This document shows, piece after piece, positions 44,321 to 52,232 of a stretch of 64,000 nt of DNA. Each line of letters starts with the position of its first letter. Within the stretch, counting starts at the first letter, position 1. Position numbers and translations under genes: made by a program. Source of the DNA: an uncultured Streptomyces sp. (GTDB lineage: Bacteria > Actinomycetota > Actinomycetes > Streptomycetales > Streptomycetaceae); assembly GCF_947488945.1 (NCBI RefSeq), contig NZ_CANLBS010000014.1:62001-126000 (forward strand), in the 5' to 3' direction. The notes beneath the pieces are model-generated. The model did not search any database, had not been told where the DNA came from, and saw nothing but the letters and a program-made list of their open reading frames with translations.

Positions 44321-45043
44321 CTACCGAATAGTTTCGGCGCGAACGCCCAGCAGATCCCGCAGCGCCGACTCCCCGTCCGGGGTCGCCCGCACCGCCCGCC
44401 CGGAGCCGATCCGGACGCACCAGCCCTGCTCCAGGGCGTGGCCGCAGAGCGCGGCGCCCGCGACCCCGGCCAGGTGTGGGCGCCGCTCCGTCCAGTCCAG
44501 GCAGCCCCGCGCCAGGGGCCGCCGCCCTCCCGCCGGCAGGGCGGCGCCGAGCGCCGCGAACCAGCCGATCCCGTGGTCGGTGAGGGCGAAACCCGTCTCC
44601 TGCCGCAGCAGCCCCCGCGCGGTCATGGCGTCGGTGATCGCGATCCCCAGCCGCCCGGCGAGGTGGTCGTAGCAGGTGCGCCCCCTGGCCAGCGCGTCGG
44701 CCACGGTGGCGGCGCGGAGGCTCCGCGGCGGTTCCTGCGGGCCGCCCGCGAGGGCCTGCCCGGTCAGCTCCTCGATCAGCCGGGCAGCGCGCTCGTCGGC
44801 GAGCCGGACGTACCGGTGCCGCCCCTGCTTCTCCCCGGTCAGCAGGCCGCCCGCAACCAGCTTCGCCAGGTGCTCGCTGGCGGTGGAGGGCGCCACCCCG
44901 GCGTGCCGGGCCAGTTCGCCGGCGGTCCAGGCGCGGCCGTCGAGCAGCGCCAGGCAGAACGCGGCCCGGGTTTCGTCGGCCAGCAGCGAGGCCAGGGCGG
45001 CGAGGCGGGCGGCGGCCGGACCGTACGGTGTCGTGGGTGCCAT
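44321..45043 (-). CDS. ArsR/SmtB-type winged-helix regulator
   Basis: 240 residues from ATG 45043. The winged helix lies at residues ~12-85 (LAALASLLADETRAAFCLAL, AGELARHAGVAPSTASEHLA, GLLTGEKQGRHRYVRLADE). A ~140-residue C-terminal part contains CYDHLAGRLGIAITDAM, as in the longer ArsR-like group found next to DMT transporters. No cysteine metal site such as CVC is seen in the recognition helix, so metal sensing is unlikely. It sits between a TetR gene (15 bp upstream) and the transporter (33 bp downstream) on the same strand. Confidence 0.8.
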   Translation of the reverse strand: MAPTTPYGPAAARLAALASLLADETRAAFCLALLDGRAWTAGELARHAGVAPSTASEHLAKLVAGGLLTGEKQGRHRYVRLADERAARLIEELTGQALAGGPQEPPRSLRAATVADALARGRTCYDHLAGRLGIAITDAMTARGLLRQETGFALTDHGIGWFAALGAALPAGGRRPLARGCLDWTERRPHLAGVAGAALCGHALEQGWCVRIGSGRAVRATPDGESALRDLLGVRAETIR

Positions 45044-45058
45044 GCCGTCCAGGGTGCC

Positions 45059-45733
45059 TCAGCCGGTCTTCGGCGACCGCCGAACCGTCCCGGCGAGCAC
45101 CGTCCGCTCGTACTGAAGGGCCAGTCCGTCCAGCAGGGCCCGCAGCCCCGTGGTGAACGCGCCCTCGTCGACCTGCTGCCGGTGCTCGGCGAGCCGGTGG
45201 GCCTGGCCGAGGTGCGGATAGTCGGCGGGGTCGTACGCCGTCTCGTCGTCCACGAACCCCCGGGCGAACGAGCCGAGCGCCGAGCCGGTCACGAAGTACC
45301 GCATCAGCGCCCCGATGTGGGTGGCCTGCGCGGGCGGCCAGCCCGCCTCCACCATGGCGCCGAACACCGCGTCGGCGACCCGAAGACCGGCCGGCCGGCG
45401 CCCCGGGCCCTGCGCCAGTACGGGAACGATGTGCGGGTGCGCGGAGAGCGCGGCGCGGTAGGAGACGGCCCAGTCCCGCAGCGCTTCCCGCCAGTCGCGC
45501 GGGTCGGCGGCGTCGAACATGGAGAGATCGACCTGTGCGGAGACGGCGTCGGCCACCGCGTCGAGGATCTCGTCCTTGTTGCGGAAGTGGTTGTAGAGCG
45601 AGGGACCGCTCACTCCGAGTTCGGCGGCCAGACGCCGGGTCGAGACGGCGTCGAGCCCTTCCGCGTCCACGAGCGCGCTCGCCGTGACGACGATGCGTTC
45701 TCTGCTGAGGAGGGGCTTGCGCGGTCGGGCCAT
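45059..45733 (-). CDS. TetR family regulator of the 40-46 kb oxidation genes
   Basis: 224 residues from ATG 45733 (MARPRKPLLS); ATG 45742 has AGGG at better spacing and adds three residues. The helix-turn-helix is at residues ~10-55 (RIVVTASALVDAEGLDAVST, RRLAAELGVSGPSLYNHF, RNKDEILDAVAD). The long C-terminal domain (WREALRDWAVSYRAALSAHP, GALMRYFVTGSALGSFARGF) is of the TetR_C group with acyl ligands in some relatives. It is divergent from an acyl-CoA dehydrogenase gene; the operator at 45762-45780 lies between them and is repeated before the aldehyde dehydrogenase gene. Confidence 0.88.
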   Translation of the reverse strand: MARPRKPLLSRERIVVTASALVDAEGLDAVSTRRLAAELGVSGPSLYNHFRNKDEILDAVADAVSAQVDLSMFDAADPRDWREALRDWAVSYRAALSAHPHIVPVLAQGPGRRPAGLRVADAVFGAMVEAGWPPAQATHIGALMRYFVTGSALGSFARGFVDDETAYDPADYPHLGQAHRLAEHRQQVDEGAFTTGLRALLDGLALQYERTVLAGTVRRSPKTG

Positions 45734-45761
45734 GCGGCACATAGTAGGCCCTGCGACCAAG

Positions 45762-45780
45762 AAACTAGCAGTGCTAATTA
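45762..45780. promoter_or_regulatory. TetR operator, copy 2 of the AAACTARCAGYGCTARTT pair
   Basis: AAACTAGCAGTGCTAATTA contains the palindrome TAGCA-G-TGCTA. It lies in the 63-bp gap between tetR (45733) and the acyl-CoA dehydrogenase gene (45797), directly before the AAAGGAG ribosome site, so a bound repressor would block both promoters. Its near-copy is at 40447-40465. Confidence 0.75.
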
Positions 45781-45796
45781 AAAGGAGTGCGGCGCG

Positions 45797-46948
45797 ATGG
45801 ACCTGGCGTTGACCGAGGAGCAGGAGGCCGTACGGGAGCTCGCCCGGGACTTCGTGGCCCGCGAGATCACCCCGCACGTCGTGGAGTGGGACCGCGCCGA
45901 GAACGTCGACCGGTCGATCGTGAAGAAGCTGGGCGGCCTCGGCTTCCTCGGCCTCACCGTCCCCGAGGAGTACGGCGGCTCCGGCGGTGACCACCTCGCG
46001 TACTGCCTGGTGACCGAGGAGCTCGGGCGCGGCGACTCGTCCGTGCGCGGCATCGTCTCCGTCTCCCTCGGCCTCGTCGCGAAGACGATCGCCGCCTGGG
46101 GCGACGAGGAGCAGAAGCGCCGCTGGCTGCCCGGCCTCACCGGCGGCGACGCCATCGGCTGCTTCGGCCTCACCGAGCCCGGCACCGGCTCCGACGCGGG
46201 GAACCTGACCACGCGGGCCGTGCGGGACGGCGACGACTACGTCATCAACGGCGCCAAGATGTTCATCACCAACGGCACCTGGGCCGACGTGGTGCTGCTC
46301 TTCGCCCGCACCAACGACACCCCCGGCCACAAGGGCGTCTCCGCCTTCCTGGTCCCCACCGACACCCCCGGCCTCTCCCGCACCACCGTCCACGGCAAGC
46401 TGGGCCTGCGCGGCCAGGCCACCGCCGAACTCGTCCTGGAGGACGTCCGGGTCCCCGCCTCCGCGCTCATGGGCCCCGAGGGCAAGGGCTTCTCGATCGC
46501 CATGTCCGCGCTGGCCAAGGGCCGGATGTCGGTCGCGGCCGGCTGTGTCGGCATCGGCCAGGCCGCGCTCGACGCCGCCGTCGGCTACGCGGGCGAGCGC
46601 GAGCAGTTCGGCAAGCCGATCGCGAGCTACCAGCTCGTCCAGGAGCTGATCAGTGACATCGCCGTGGACGTGGACGCCGCCCGCCTGCTGACCTGGCGGG
46701 TCGCCGACCTCGTCGACCGCGGCCTGCCCTTCGCCACCGCCGCCTCCCAGGCCAAGCTGTTCGCCTCCGAGGCCGCCGTCCGCGCCGCCAACAACGCCCT
46801 CCAGGTCTTCGGCGGCTACGGCTACATCGACGAGTACCCGGTCGGCAAACTCGTCCGCGACGCCCGCGTGATGACCCTCTACGAGGGCACCAGCCAGATC
46901 CAGAAACTGATCATCGGCCGGGCGCTGACGGGGGTCTCGGCGTTCTGA
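45797..46948 (+). CDS. Acyl-CoA dehydrogenase (short/medium-chain or branched-chain type)
   Basis: 383 residues from ATG 45797, with AAAGGAG 9 bases upstream. FAD and substrate motifs are CFGLTEPGTGSDAGNL and VINGAKMFITNGTWADV. The catalytic-base glutamate is in VMTLYEGTSQIQKLIIGRAL. LQVFGGYGYIDEYPVGKLVRD is the ACAD signature. The position of the Glu in YEGT fits short-chain and branched-chain enzymes rather than isovaleryl-CoA dehydrogenase. It carries out the first alpha,beta-oxidation of an acyl-CoA with electrons passing to ETF. Divergent from its probable TetR repressor. Confidence 0.92.
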   Translation: MDLALTEEQEAVRELARDFVAREITPHVVEWDRAENVDRSIVKKLGGLGFLGLTVPEEYGGSGGDHLAYCLVTEELGRGDSSVRGIVSVSLGLVAKTIAAWGDEEQKRRWLPGLTGGDAIGCFGLTEPGTGSDAGNLTTRAVRDGDDYVINGAKMFITNGTWADVVLLFARTNDTPGHKGVSAFLVPTDTPGLSRTTVHGKLGLRGQATAELVLEDVRVPASALMGPEGKGFSIAMSALAKGRMSVAAGCVGIGQAALDAAVGYAGEREQFGKPIASYQLVQELISDIAVDVDAARLLTWRVADLVDRGLPFATAASQAKLFASEAAVRAANNALQVFGGYGYIDEYPVGKLVRDARVMTLYEGTSQIQKLIIGRALTGVSAF

Positions 46949-47042
46949 CGGGGTGAGGCCCAAGGTGCTGCTCACCCGCTGAGTACGCAACTGAGTACCC
47001 ACGCGGATGCCCCGCACCCCGCACCGGCGGATGCTGTGCGGC

Positions 47043-47333
47043 ATGAGTGATTCGACATCGGTCAAGCAGCAGAGCACCGCGGCCTTCTACGGTCAGGCGG
47101 TGGCCTCCTTCGGAGTGGCCATGGGCGCCGTCGCGCTCGGGATCTACTCCCTCGACGCGGACGGCTGGGTGCGCGGCTTCCTCGCCATCGGCGTCCTGTA
47201 CCTCGTGACCTCCGCCTTCACCCTCGCCAAGGTCATCCGGGACCGGCAGGAGGCGGGACAGATCGTCAGCCGGGTCGACCAGGCGCGGCTGGAGAAGATC
47301 CTCGCCGAGCACGACCCCTTCCAGAAGCTCTGA
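47043..47333 (+). CDS. YiaA/YiaB family two-helix inner membrane protein
   Basis: 96 residues from ATG 47043 (MSDSTSVKQQSTAAFYGQAV). Two hydrophobic helices (ASFGVAMGAVALGIYSL and FLAIGVLYLVTSAFTLAKVI) are separated by LDADGWVRG, the yiaA/B two-helix pattern. The C-terminal ~35 residues are charged and cytoplasmic (VIRDRQEAGQIVSRVDQARL). Function unknown. It is not linked to the acyl-CoA dehydrogenase gene 94 bp upstream as far as the sequence shows. Confidence 0.8.
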   Translation: MSDSTSVKQQSTAAFYGQAVASFGVAMGAVALGIYSLDADGWVRGFLAIGVLYLVTSAFTLAKVIRDRQEAGQIVSRVDQARLEKILAEHDPFQKL

Positions 47334-47507
47334 GTCCGGACCGCACCGGAACCGACTCGTCCGACCCCAGCCCGTCCGGGACCCGTCCGTCCGGCCCCCG
47401 CCCGCACCGGAACCCACCCCTCCGGCCCCCGCCCCGCCTCGTCCACCGGTACAGGACGACATGCGGCGGGGGCCTCGGTATGCGTCGCGATCTTCCCGCC
47501 GTCACCC

Positions 47508-47523
47508 CTAAGCGCTTGCTCAG
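47508..47523. promoter_or_regulatory. TetR operator, copy 1 of the CTAAGCGCTTGCTCAG pair
   Basis: CTAAGCGCTTGCTCAG, containing the 8-bp palindrome AAGCGCTT and AGC-N4-GCT symmetry, lies 77-92 bp before the tetR ATG at 47600. An identical 16-mer is at 48897-48912 before the MaoC gene. Confidence 0.75.
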
Positions 47524-47599
47524 GTTCGGGGTATGGTGTTCGTCCTGCAGGTGTTCGTCCTGCGCGCGGACGGTCCGCGGACGGAGAGGGGCACGTGAG

Positions 47600-48256
47600 A
47601 TGAGTACGGCGGAGGAGACCGAGGGCGAGGGTCAGGCCGAGGACACGCCCTGGGCCGAGGTGACCCCCGAGGCCGCCCGGCGGCTGCTGGTCGCGGCCGT
47701 CGAAGCCTTCGCCGAGCGCGGTTACCACGCCACCACCACGCGGGACATCGCCGGCCGGGCCGGTATGAGCCCCGCGGCGCTCTACATCCACTACAAGACC
47801 AAGGAAGAGCTGCTCCACCGGATCAGCCGCATCGGCCACGACCGGGCGCTCTCCCTGCTGGACTCTGCGGCCGAGGGTGACGGGACCGCCTCCGAGCGGC
47901 TGGCGCTCGCCGTGCGGTCCTTCGTCCGCTGGCACGCCGACCGGCACGCCACCGCCCGCGTCGTGCAGTACGAACTCGACGCCCTCGGTGACGAGCACCG
48001 CACCGAGATCATCGAACTGCGGCGCAAGAGCGACGCGGTGGTGCGGCGGATCATCCAGGAGGGCGTGGATGCCGGGGAGTTCGACGTCCCCGACGTCCCC
48101 GGCACCGCCCTCGCCGTGCTGTCGCTCTGCATCGACGTGTCCCGCTGGTTCAACGCCCAGGGCAGCCGTACCCCGGACGAGGTCGGCGCGCTCTATGTGG
48201 ACCTGGTGCTGCGCATGGTCGGGGCGCCCAAGACCTCGGGCGCGGCCGGCGCCTGA
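47600..48256 (+). CDS. TetR family regulator of MaoC gene
   Basis: 218 residues from ATG 47600; the frame is open to 47480 through the promoter. An acidic N-terminus is followed by helix-turn-helix at residues ~28-75 (LLVAAVEAFAERGYHATTT, RDIAGRAGMSPAALYIHY, KTKEELLHRISRIG). The C-terminal domain (FVRWHADRHATARVVQYELD, VLSLCIDVSRWFNAQGSRTP) resembles KstR2/fatty-acid-type TetR proteins that bind acyl-CoA. It converges on the MaoC gene with a terminator between. The same exact operator 16-mer lies before both genes, supporting autoregulation and control of MaoC. Confidence 0.88.
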   Translation: MSTAEETEGEGQAEDTPWAEVTPEAARRLLVAAVEAFAERGYHATTTRDIAGRAGMSPAALYIHYKTKEELLHRISRIGHDRALSLLDSAAEGDGTASERLALAVRSFVRWHADRHATARVVQYELDALGDEHRTEIIELRRKSDAVVRRIIQEGVDAGEFDVPDVPGTALAVLSLCIDVSRWFNAQGSRTPDEVGALYVDLVLRMVGAPKTSGAAGA

Positions 48257-48287
48257 AGTCGGCCGGTGGCGGCCGGTGGCGGCACGG

Positions 48288-48324
48288 GCGAACGTCCGGG
48301 CGGGAGTGCCGTCCGGACGTTCGC
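48288..48324. terminator. Bidirectional terminator between tetR and maoC
   Basis: Arms GCGAACGTCCGG (48288-48299) and CCGGACGTTCGC (48313-48324) pair perfectly around a 13-base loop, between convergent stops at 48256 and 48386. Confidence 0.75.
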
Positions 48325-48385
48325 AGACGCGTACGGTGCGCCCCGGTGGCGTCCGGTCGGCGCGGACTCCGGGGCCTCCGAGTGG

Positions 48386-48847
48386 CTAGAAGTAGTACCG
48401 CGACACGGCCTCGGCGACGCAGACCGGCTTGTCGGAACCCTCGCGCTCGACGGTGACGGTCGTCGTCACCTGCACCCCGCCGCCCGCCTCCTCGACCGCC
48501 GTGAGGACCCCGGTGGCGCGGACCCGCGACCCCACGGGCACGGTGGCGGGGAAGCGGACCTTGTTGGAGCCGTAGTTGATGCCCATCTTGACCCCCTCCA
48601 CCCGCAGGATCTGCGGGACCAGTGCGGGCAGCAGCGACAGCGTCAGGTAGCCGTGCGCGATGGTCGTGCCGAACGGGCCGGCCGCCGCGCGCTCGGGATC
48701 GACGTGGATCCACTGGTGGTCGCCGGTGGCCTCGGCGAACAGGTCGATCCGCTTCTGGTCGATCTCCAGCCAGTCGCTCTGCCCGAGCTGTTCGCCCACG
48801 CCCTCGCGCAGCTCCTGTGCGGACGTGAAGATCTTCGGCTCTGCCAT
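48386..48847 (-). CDS. MaoC family (R)-specific enoyl-CoA hydratase
   Basis: 153 residues from ATG 48847. The hydratase-2 catalytic region is FAEATGDHQWIHVDPERA, with the Asp-His pair in GDHQWIH. HGYLTLSLLPALVPQIL and GINYGSNKVRFPATVPVGS complete the hot-dog fold. It hydrates trans-2-enoyl-CoA or a related thioester in the cytoplasm. An operator identical to that before the neighbouring tetR lies 50-65 bp upstream. Confidence 0.9.
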   Translation of the reverse strand: MAEPKIFTSAQELREGVGEQLGQSDWLEIDQKRIDLFAEATGDHQWIHVDPERAAAGPFGTTIAHGYLTLSLLPALVPQILRVEGVKMGINYGSNKVRFPATVPVGSRVRATGVLTAVEEAGGGVQVTTTVTVEREGSDKPVCVAEAVSRYYF

Positions 48848-48896
48848 GGTGCTGGTCCCTGCCTTCCGGCTCGCTGCTAGGTGTCCAAGTAGGTAT

Positions 48897-48912
48897 CTAA
48901 GCGCTTGCTCAG
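48897..48912. promoter_or_regulatory. TetR operator, copy 2 of the CTAAGCGCTTGCTCAG pair
   Basis: Exact 16-base copy of the site at 47508-47523, located 50-65 bp upstream of the MaoC ATG, where it would overlap a promoter reading leftwards. Confidence 0.78.
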
Positions 48913-49048
48913 CATGCGGGGGAGGGGGGTTCCTGTCAACGATCGTGCGTCCTCCCGCCCGTCGTCCCGTGGGCCGGACGCCGGTCGGGCGGCGACGGGA
49001 CGACGGCCGGGCGGTGCGGGAGTGCGCGGGCGCAGTAGGTTCGGGGGC

Positions 49049-49582
49049 GTGCCGCAGATCCCGCAGTCACTTCACGAACTCACCGTCGGACAGCTCTCGG
49101 CCCGCAGCGGCGCCGCTGTGTCGGCCCTGCACTTCTACGAGTCCAAGGGCCTCATCCACAGCCGCCGCACCAGCGGCAACCAGCGCCGGTACACGCGCGA
49201 CGCGCTCCGCCGGGTCGCGTTCGTACGCGCCGCCCAGCGGGTGGGCATCCCGCTGGCCACGATCCGGGAGGCGCTGGCGGAACTCCCGGAGGAGCGCACG
49301 CCGACCCGCGAGGACTGGGCCCGGCTGTCCGCCGCGTGGCGGGCCGAACTGGACGAACGGATCGCCCAGCTCGGCCGGTTGCGCGACCACCTCACCGACT
49401 GCATCGGCTGCGGCTGCCTCTCGTTGGAGACGTGCGTGCTCTCCAACCCGGACGACGTGAGCGGCGACCGCATCAGCGGCTCCCGCCTGATGCCGGAACG
49501 CAGGCACGGGGGAGCGGCCCTCCGCTCCGACGTCCCAGGCTCCGACGCCCCGCGCCACACGGACGGCCCGGCCGCCGGCTGA
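49049..49582 (+). CDS. soxR: Redox-sensitive MerR-family regulator SoxR
   Basis: 177 residues from GTG 49049. The MerR helix-turn-helix is at residues ~11-60 (LTVGQLSARSGAAVSALHFY, ESKGLIHSRRTSGNQRRY). A dimerisation helix follows, then the 2Fe-2S site CIGCGCLSLETC (C-x2-C-x-C-x5-C, about residues 117-128), which defines SoxR. The ~45-residue C-terminal tail is unstructured. Oxidation of the cluster by redox-cycling compounds switches on target genes; in streptomycetes these are usually scattered oxidoreductase and efflux genes, and none is adjacent. Confidence 0.92.
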   Translation: MPQIPQSLHELTVGQLSARSGAAVSALHFYESKGLIHSRRTSGNQRRYTRDALRRVAFVRAAQRVGIPLATIREALAELPEERTPTREDWARLSAAWRAELDERIAQLGRLRDHLTDCIGCGCLSLETCVLSNPDDVSGDRISGSRLMPERRHGGAALRSDVPGSDAPRHTDGPAAG

Positions 49583-49716
49583 CCCGCACGGCGAGGAGCG
49601 GGCCGTACGCAGGAGGCCGTCGGCCGCGAGCCCACGGGCGGGCGGCCCGGCCGGGTCCGTACGAGCCCCGCTGCCCGGAGCCCGTACGGGGGGTGTGCGC
49701 CCGCGCGCGGCCCCGG

Positions 49717-50325
49717 TCAGGCGGCCGAGGCCAGACTCCGGTGCAGGGCACGGGACTTCGCCAGTGCCCCGGTGGTCAGCACCGGCGGCGGGACGACCAC
49801 GCCGCAGCCCGTGCAGACCGGGCCGGCGGACGGTTCGTGGTCCAGGCCCTGGCGCCAGACGATGCCGGTCTCCGCGCAGACCGGGCAGGAGGTGCCGGGC
49901 TCCCGGCCCAGCGCCTTGATCAGCCGCCGCAGTACCACCGGCAGCGGCGCGGACGGGTGGTTCTCCGGATCCTCGCAACGCGCCACCCCGTTGCCGCCCC
50001 AGGTCCGCCGGTGCCAGTCGTCGAACGCGGCCGGGCGCCGGAGCCCGTCGTGCTTCTCACGCCGCCGGCGCTCCGCGAAACCCGCCTCGTACGCGAGCCA
50101 GACGGCCCGCGCCTCCTCCAGTTCGGCCAGCGCGCCGAGCAGTCGCGCCGGTTCGGGGGCCCGGTCCTCGGGTTCGATCCCGTGCCGGGCGCACAGATGG
50201 TCCCAGGTCGCCCGGTGCCCGTACGGGGCGAACCGTTCCAGACATTTGCGCAGTGAGTACCGTCGCAGGGCCAGATCTGCCCTCGGGTCGCGGACTTGTC
50301 TCGCAAGACTTCGGAAACCGGCCAT
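49717..50325 (-). CDS. Hypothetical protein with C-terminal zinc-ribbon-like motif
   Basis: 202 residues from ATG 50325, with GGAGG 10 bases upstream. The helical, Arg-rich N-terminal 130 residues (LRRYSLRKCLERFAPYGHRA, FAERRRREKHDGLRRPAAF) are followed by SCPVCAETGIVW and VCTGCGVVVPPP, two CxxC knuckles able to bind zinc. I do not recognise the family. No membrane segment. It is followed by no gene on its strand for 130 bp and does not share an operon with soxR, with which it converges. Confidence 0.65.
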   Translation of the reverse strand: MAGFRSLARQVRDPRADLALRRYSLRKCLERFAPYGHRATWDHLCARHGIEPEDRAPEPARLLGALAELEEARAVWLAYEAGFAERRRREKHDGLRRPAAFDDWHRRTWGGNGVARCEDPENHPSAPLPVVLRRLIKALGREPGTSCPVCAETGIVWRQGLDHEPSAGPVCTGCGVVVPPPVLTTGALAKSRALHRSLASAA

Positions 50326-50510
50326 GACACTGCCACCTCCGTCATTCGTGCTTCGGCGTCATGGGATGGACGTACGCCTGCCCGTTTCGGATCCATCGAA
50401 AGGTGTTTTCGTCCACGGATCGGGACGCCGCACGACAAACCGGTGGCCGAAGGGGCGGCCCGGCCCGCCGCAGGCGCTCCGGGCGAGCGGAAAGCGGCCG
50501 GTCCGACCCG

Positions 50511-50668
50511 CCCGGACCTCTGGCCCCGGCCGCCCGGACCTCTGCCCCGGCCGCCCGCACCCTTGGTCCCGACGCGGCCCGCCCGGACCTCTGGCCCCGG
50601 CCCCGGCCGCCCGGACCCTTGGTCCCGACGCGGCCCGCCCGGACCTCTGGTCCCGACGCGGCCCGCGT
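50511..50668. repeat. Imperfect tandem repeat array of 21-28-bp units in a 407-bp gap
   Basis: Six units start with CCCGGACC or CCCGCACC, each continuing TCTGGCCCCGGCCG or CTTGGTCCCGACGCGGCCCG. The two unit types alternate. The array occupies most of the gene-free gap 50326-50732 between the 49717 gene and the downstream end of the muramidase gene. No open frame through it is convincing. Confidence 0.7.
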
Positions 50669-50732
50669 CGGAACCGGCCGCCGGGGTCCGGTGGCCCCGC
50701 CCCGCCGGGAGGGCCGCCCCCGCCCCCGCCCG

Positions 50733-51995
50733 TCAGCCGCCGTAGCGCAGGTACTTCTTCCGCTTCTTGCGGAACGCGGCGAGCTCCGCCGACCAGGCCG
50801 CCACCACCTCGTCCGTCGTGGCGCCCGCGTCGATCATGGTGCGCACCAGGGTGCCGCCGGTGAGCCGGTCGATCGCGAGGTCCGGACGCCAGCCGAAGCC
50901 GCTCCAGGTGGCCTTCGCGGTGACCAGCAGCCCGATGCCGGTGCGGACCGGGTCGAAGATCTCGCGGTCCTGGACGTGCACCTGCACCCCGCCGACCGTC
51001 ACACCCTGGAACTTCGAGAAGGTCGGCGCGAAGTACGCCTCGCGGAAGGCGACTCCGGGCAGTTCCAGCGCGTTGGCGGCGGCGGCCCAGCGGTGGTCGA
51101 CGCCGTCCGCGCCCAGCAGTTCGAAGGGCCGGGTGGTGCCCCGCCCCTCGGAGAGCAGGGTGCCCTCGAACATGCAGGTGCCGGAGTAGACCAGGGCGGT
51201 GTCGGCGGTCGGCATGTTGGGGCTCGGCGGCACCCACGGCAGCCCCGTGGTGTCGAAGAAGTCCGAGCGCCGCCACCCCGACATCGTGACGACGTCCAGC
51301 TCGACCGGCCGCTCGGCGAAGAACTCCGCGTTGAAGAACAGCGCCAGCTCCGCCACCGTCATCCCGTGCGCCTGCGCGATCTCCCGCCGACCCACGAACG
51401 ACCCGAACTTCGGGTCGAGCACCGGACCGAGCGCCGCCCGTCCCGTCACCGGGTTCGGCCGGTCCAGCACCACGAACCGCTTTCCGGCGAGCGCGGCCGC
51501 CTCCATGCAGTCGTAGAGCGTCCAGATGTACGTGTAGAAGCGCGCGCCGACGTCCTGGATGTCGAAGACGACCGTGTCGACGCCGGACGCGGTGAAGACG
51601 TCCGCGAGCGGCTGACCGCTCTTCAGATACGTGTCGTAGACCGGGAGCCCGGTCGCCGGGTCGTCGTAGCGGCCCTCGGAACCGCCCGCCTGCGCGGTGC
51701 CCCGGAAGCCGTGCTCGGGGCCGAAGACTGCGGTCAGGTCCACCCGGTCGTCCGGGTGCATCACGTCCACGATGTGCCGCACGTCGGCGGTCACCCCGGT
51801 GGGGTTGGTGACGACACCGACCCGCTGCCCGTCGAGCAGCCGGTACCCGTCGGCGGCCAGCCGGTCGAATCCGGTACGCACGCGGGGGCGGGTACGGCCC
51901 CGTGCGGCGGCGCTCGCCGTGCCGCTCGCCGCGGTCGCGGCGAGCGCGCCCAGGCCGCCGCCGGCCGCCAGCACACCACGTCGGGTCAGGCTCAT
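50733..51995 (-). CDS. Secreted NamZ-type exo-beta-N-acetylmuramidase (DUF1343)
   Basis: 420 residues from ATG 51995, with GGAGGT 6 bases upstream. A twin-arginine-type signal (SLTRRGVLAAGGGLGALAA, cleavage near ASAAARG) is followed by DUF1343: GVVTNPTGVTADVRHIVDVM, FGPEHGFRG, VVFDIQDVGARFYTYIWTLY, FVVLDRPNP, PSPNMPTADTALVYSGTCMF. In characterised NamZ proteins this fold removes terminal MurNAc from peptidoglycan fragments. It is probably exported folded and acts on the cell wall or on muropeptides outside. It is divergent from an SDR gene. Confidence 0.85.
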   Translation of the reverse strand: MSLTRRGVLAAGGGLGALAATAASGTASAAARGRTRPRVRTGFDRLAADGYRLLDGQRVGVVTNPTGVTADVRHIVDVMHPDDRVDLTAVFGPEHGFRGTAQAGGSEGRYDDPATGLPVYDTYLKSGQPLADVFTASGVDTVVFDIQDVGARFYTYIWTLYDCMEAAALAGKRFVVLDRPNPVTGRAALGPVLDPKFGSFVGRREIAQAHGMTVAELALFFNAEFFAERPVELDVVTMSGWRRSDFFDTTGLPWVPPSPNMPTADTALVYSGTCMFEGTLLSEGRGTTRPFELLGADGVDHRWAAAANALELPGVAFREAYFAPTFSKFQGVTVGGVQVHVQDREIFDPVRTGIGLLVTAKATWSGFGWRPDLAIDRLTGGTLVRTMIDAGATTDEVVAAWSAELAAFRKKRKKYLRYGG

Positions 51996-52017
51996 CGGGC
52001 TACCTCCATGATCGCGC

Positions 52018-52036
52018 TGCATGTCATGGTCATGCA
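52018..52036. promoter_or_regulatory. Inverted repeat just upstream of the namZ-type gene
   Basis: TGCATG (52018-52023), 7 bases, CATGCA (52031-52036), 23-41 bp before the ATG at 51995. This is a candidate operator; no regulator can be assigned. Confidence 0.4.
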
Positions 52037-52178
52037 CGCTAGCGCGGGCCCCGCCCCGACGGAACGACCCCGCACCGGCGGGTTCCCGGCCGTACGCCCG
52101 CGTGAGCCGTACGCCGCGAAACCGGGACGCCCCCCGCCGGCGGCGCCGTCCCGACCCTCTCGTACCCCTTCCCGGATC

Positions 52179-52192
52179 ACATACCGACTGGT
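52179..52192. promoter_or_regulatory. TetR operator, copy 1 of the ACCAGTCGGTATGT pair
   Basis: ACATACCGACTGGT is the exact reverse complement of ACCAGTCGGTATGT at 57746-57759. It lies 41-54 bp upstream of the SDR gene that heads the SDR-ligase-tetR operon, in promoter position. Confidence 0.72.
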
Positions 52193-52232
52193 TAGTCTGC
52201 CGGTGAAGTCGCTGAGAAAGGGCGGGACCCCG

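Noticed and set aside
50151..50180. GGTTCGATCCC, resembling a tRNA T-loop
   Set aside because: It lies inside the coding frame at 49717-50325 and no acceptor, D or anticodon arm can be drawn around it.
52185..52200. Possible DasR site (ACTGGT half) near the muramidase gene
   Set aside because: Only the left half matches ACTGGTCTAGACCAGT; the same bases are better explained by the TetR site repeated exactly at 57.7 kb.
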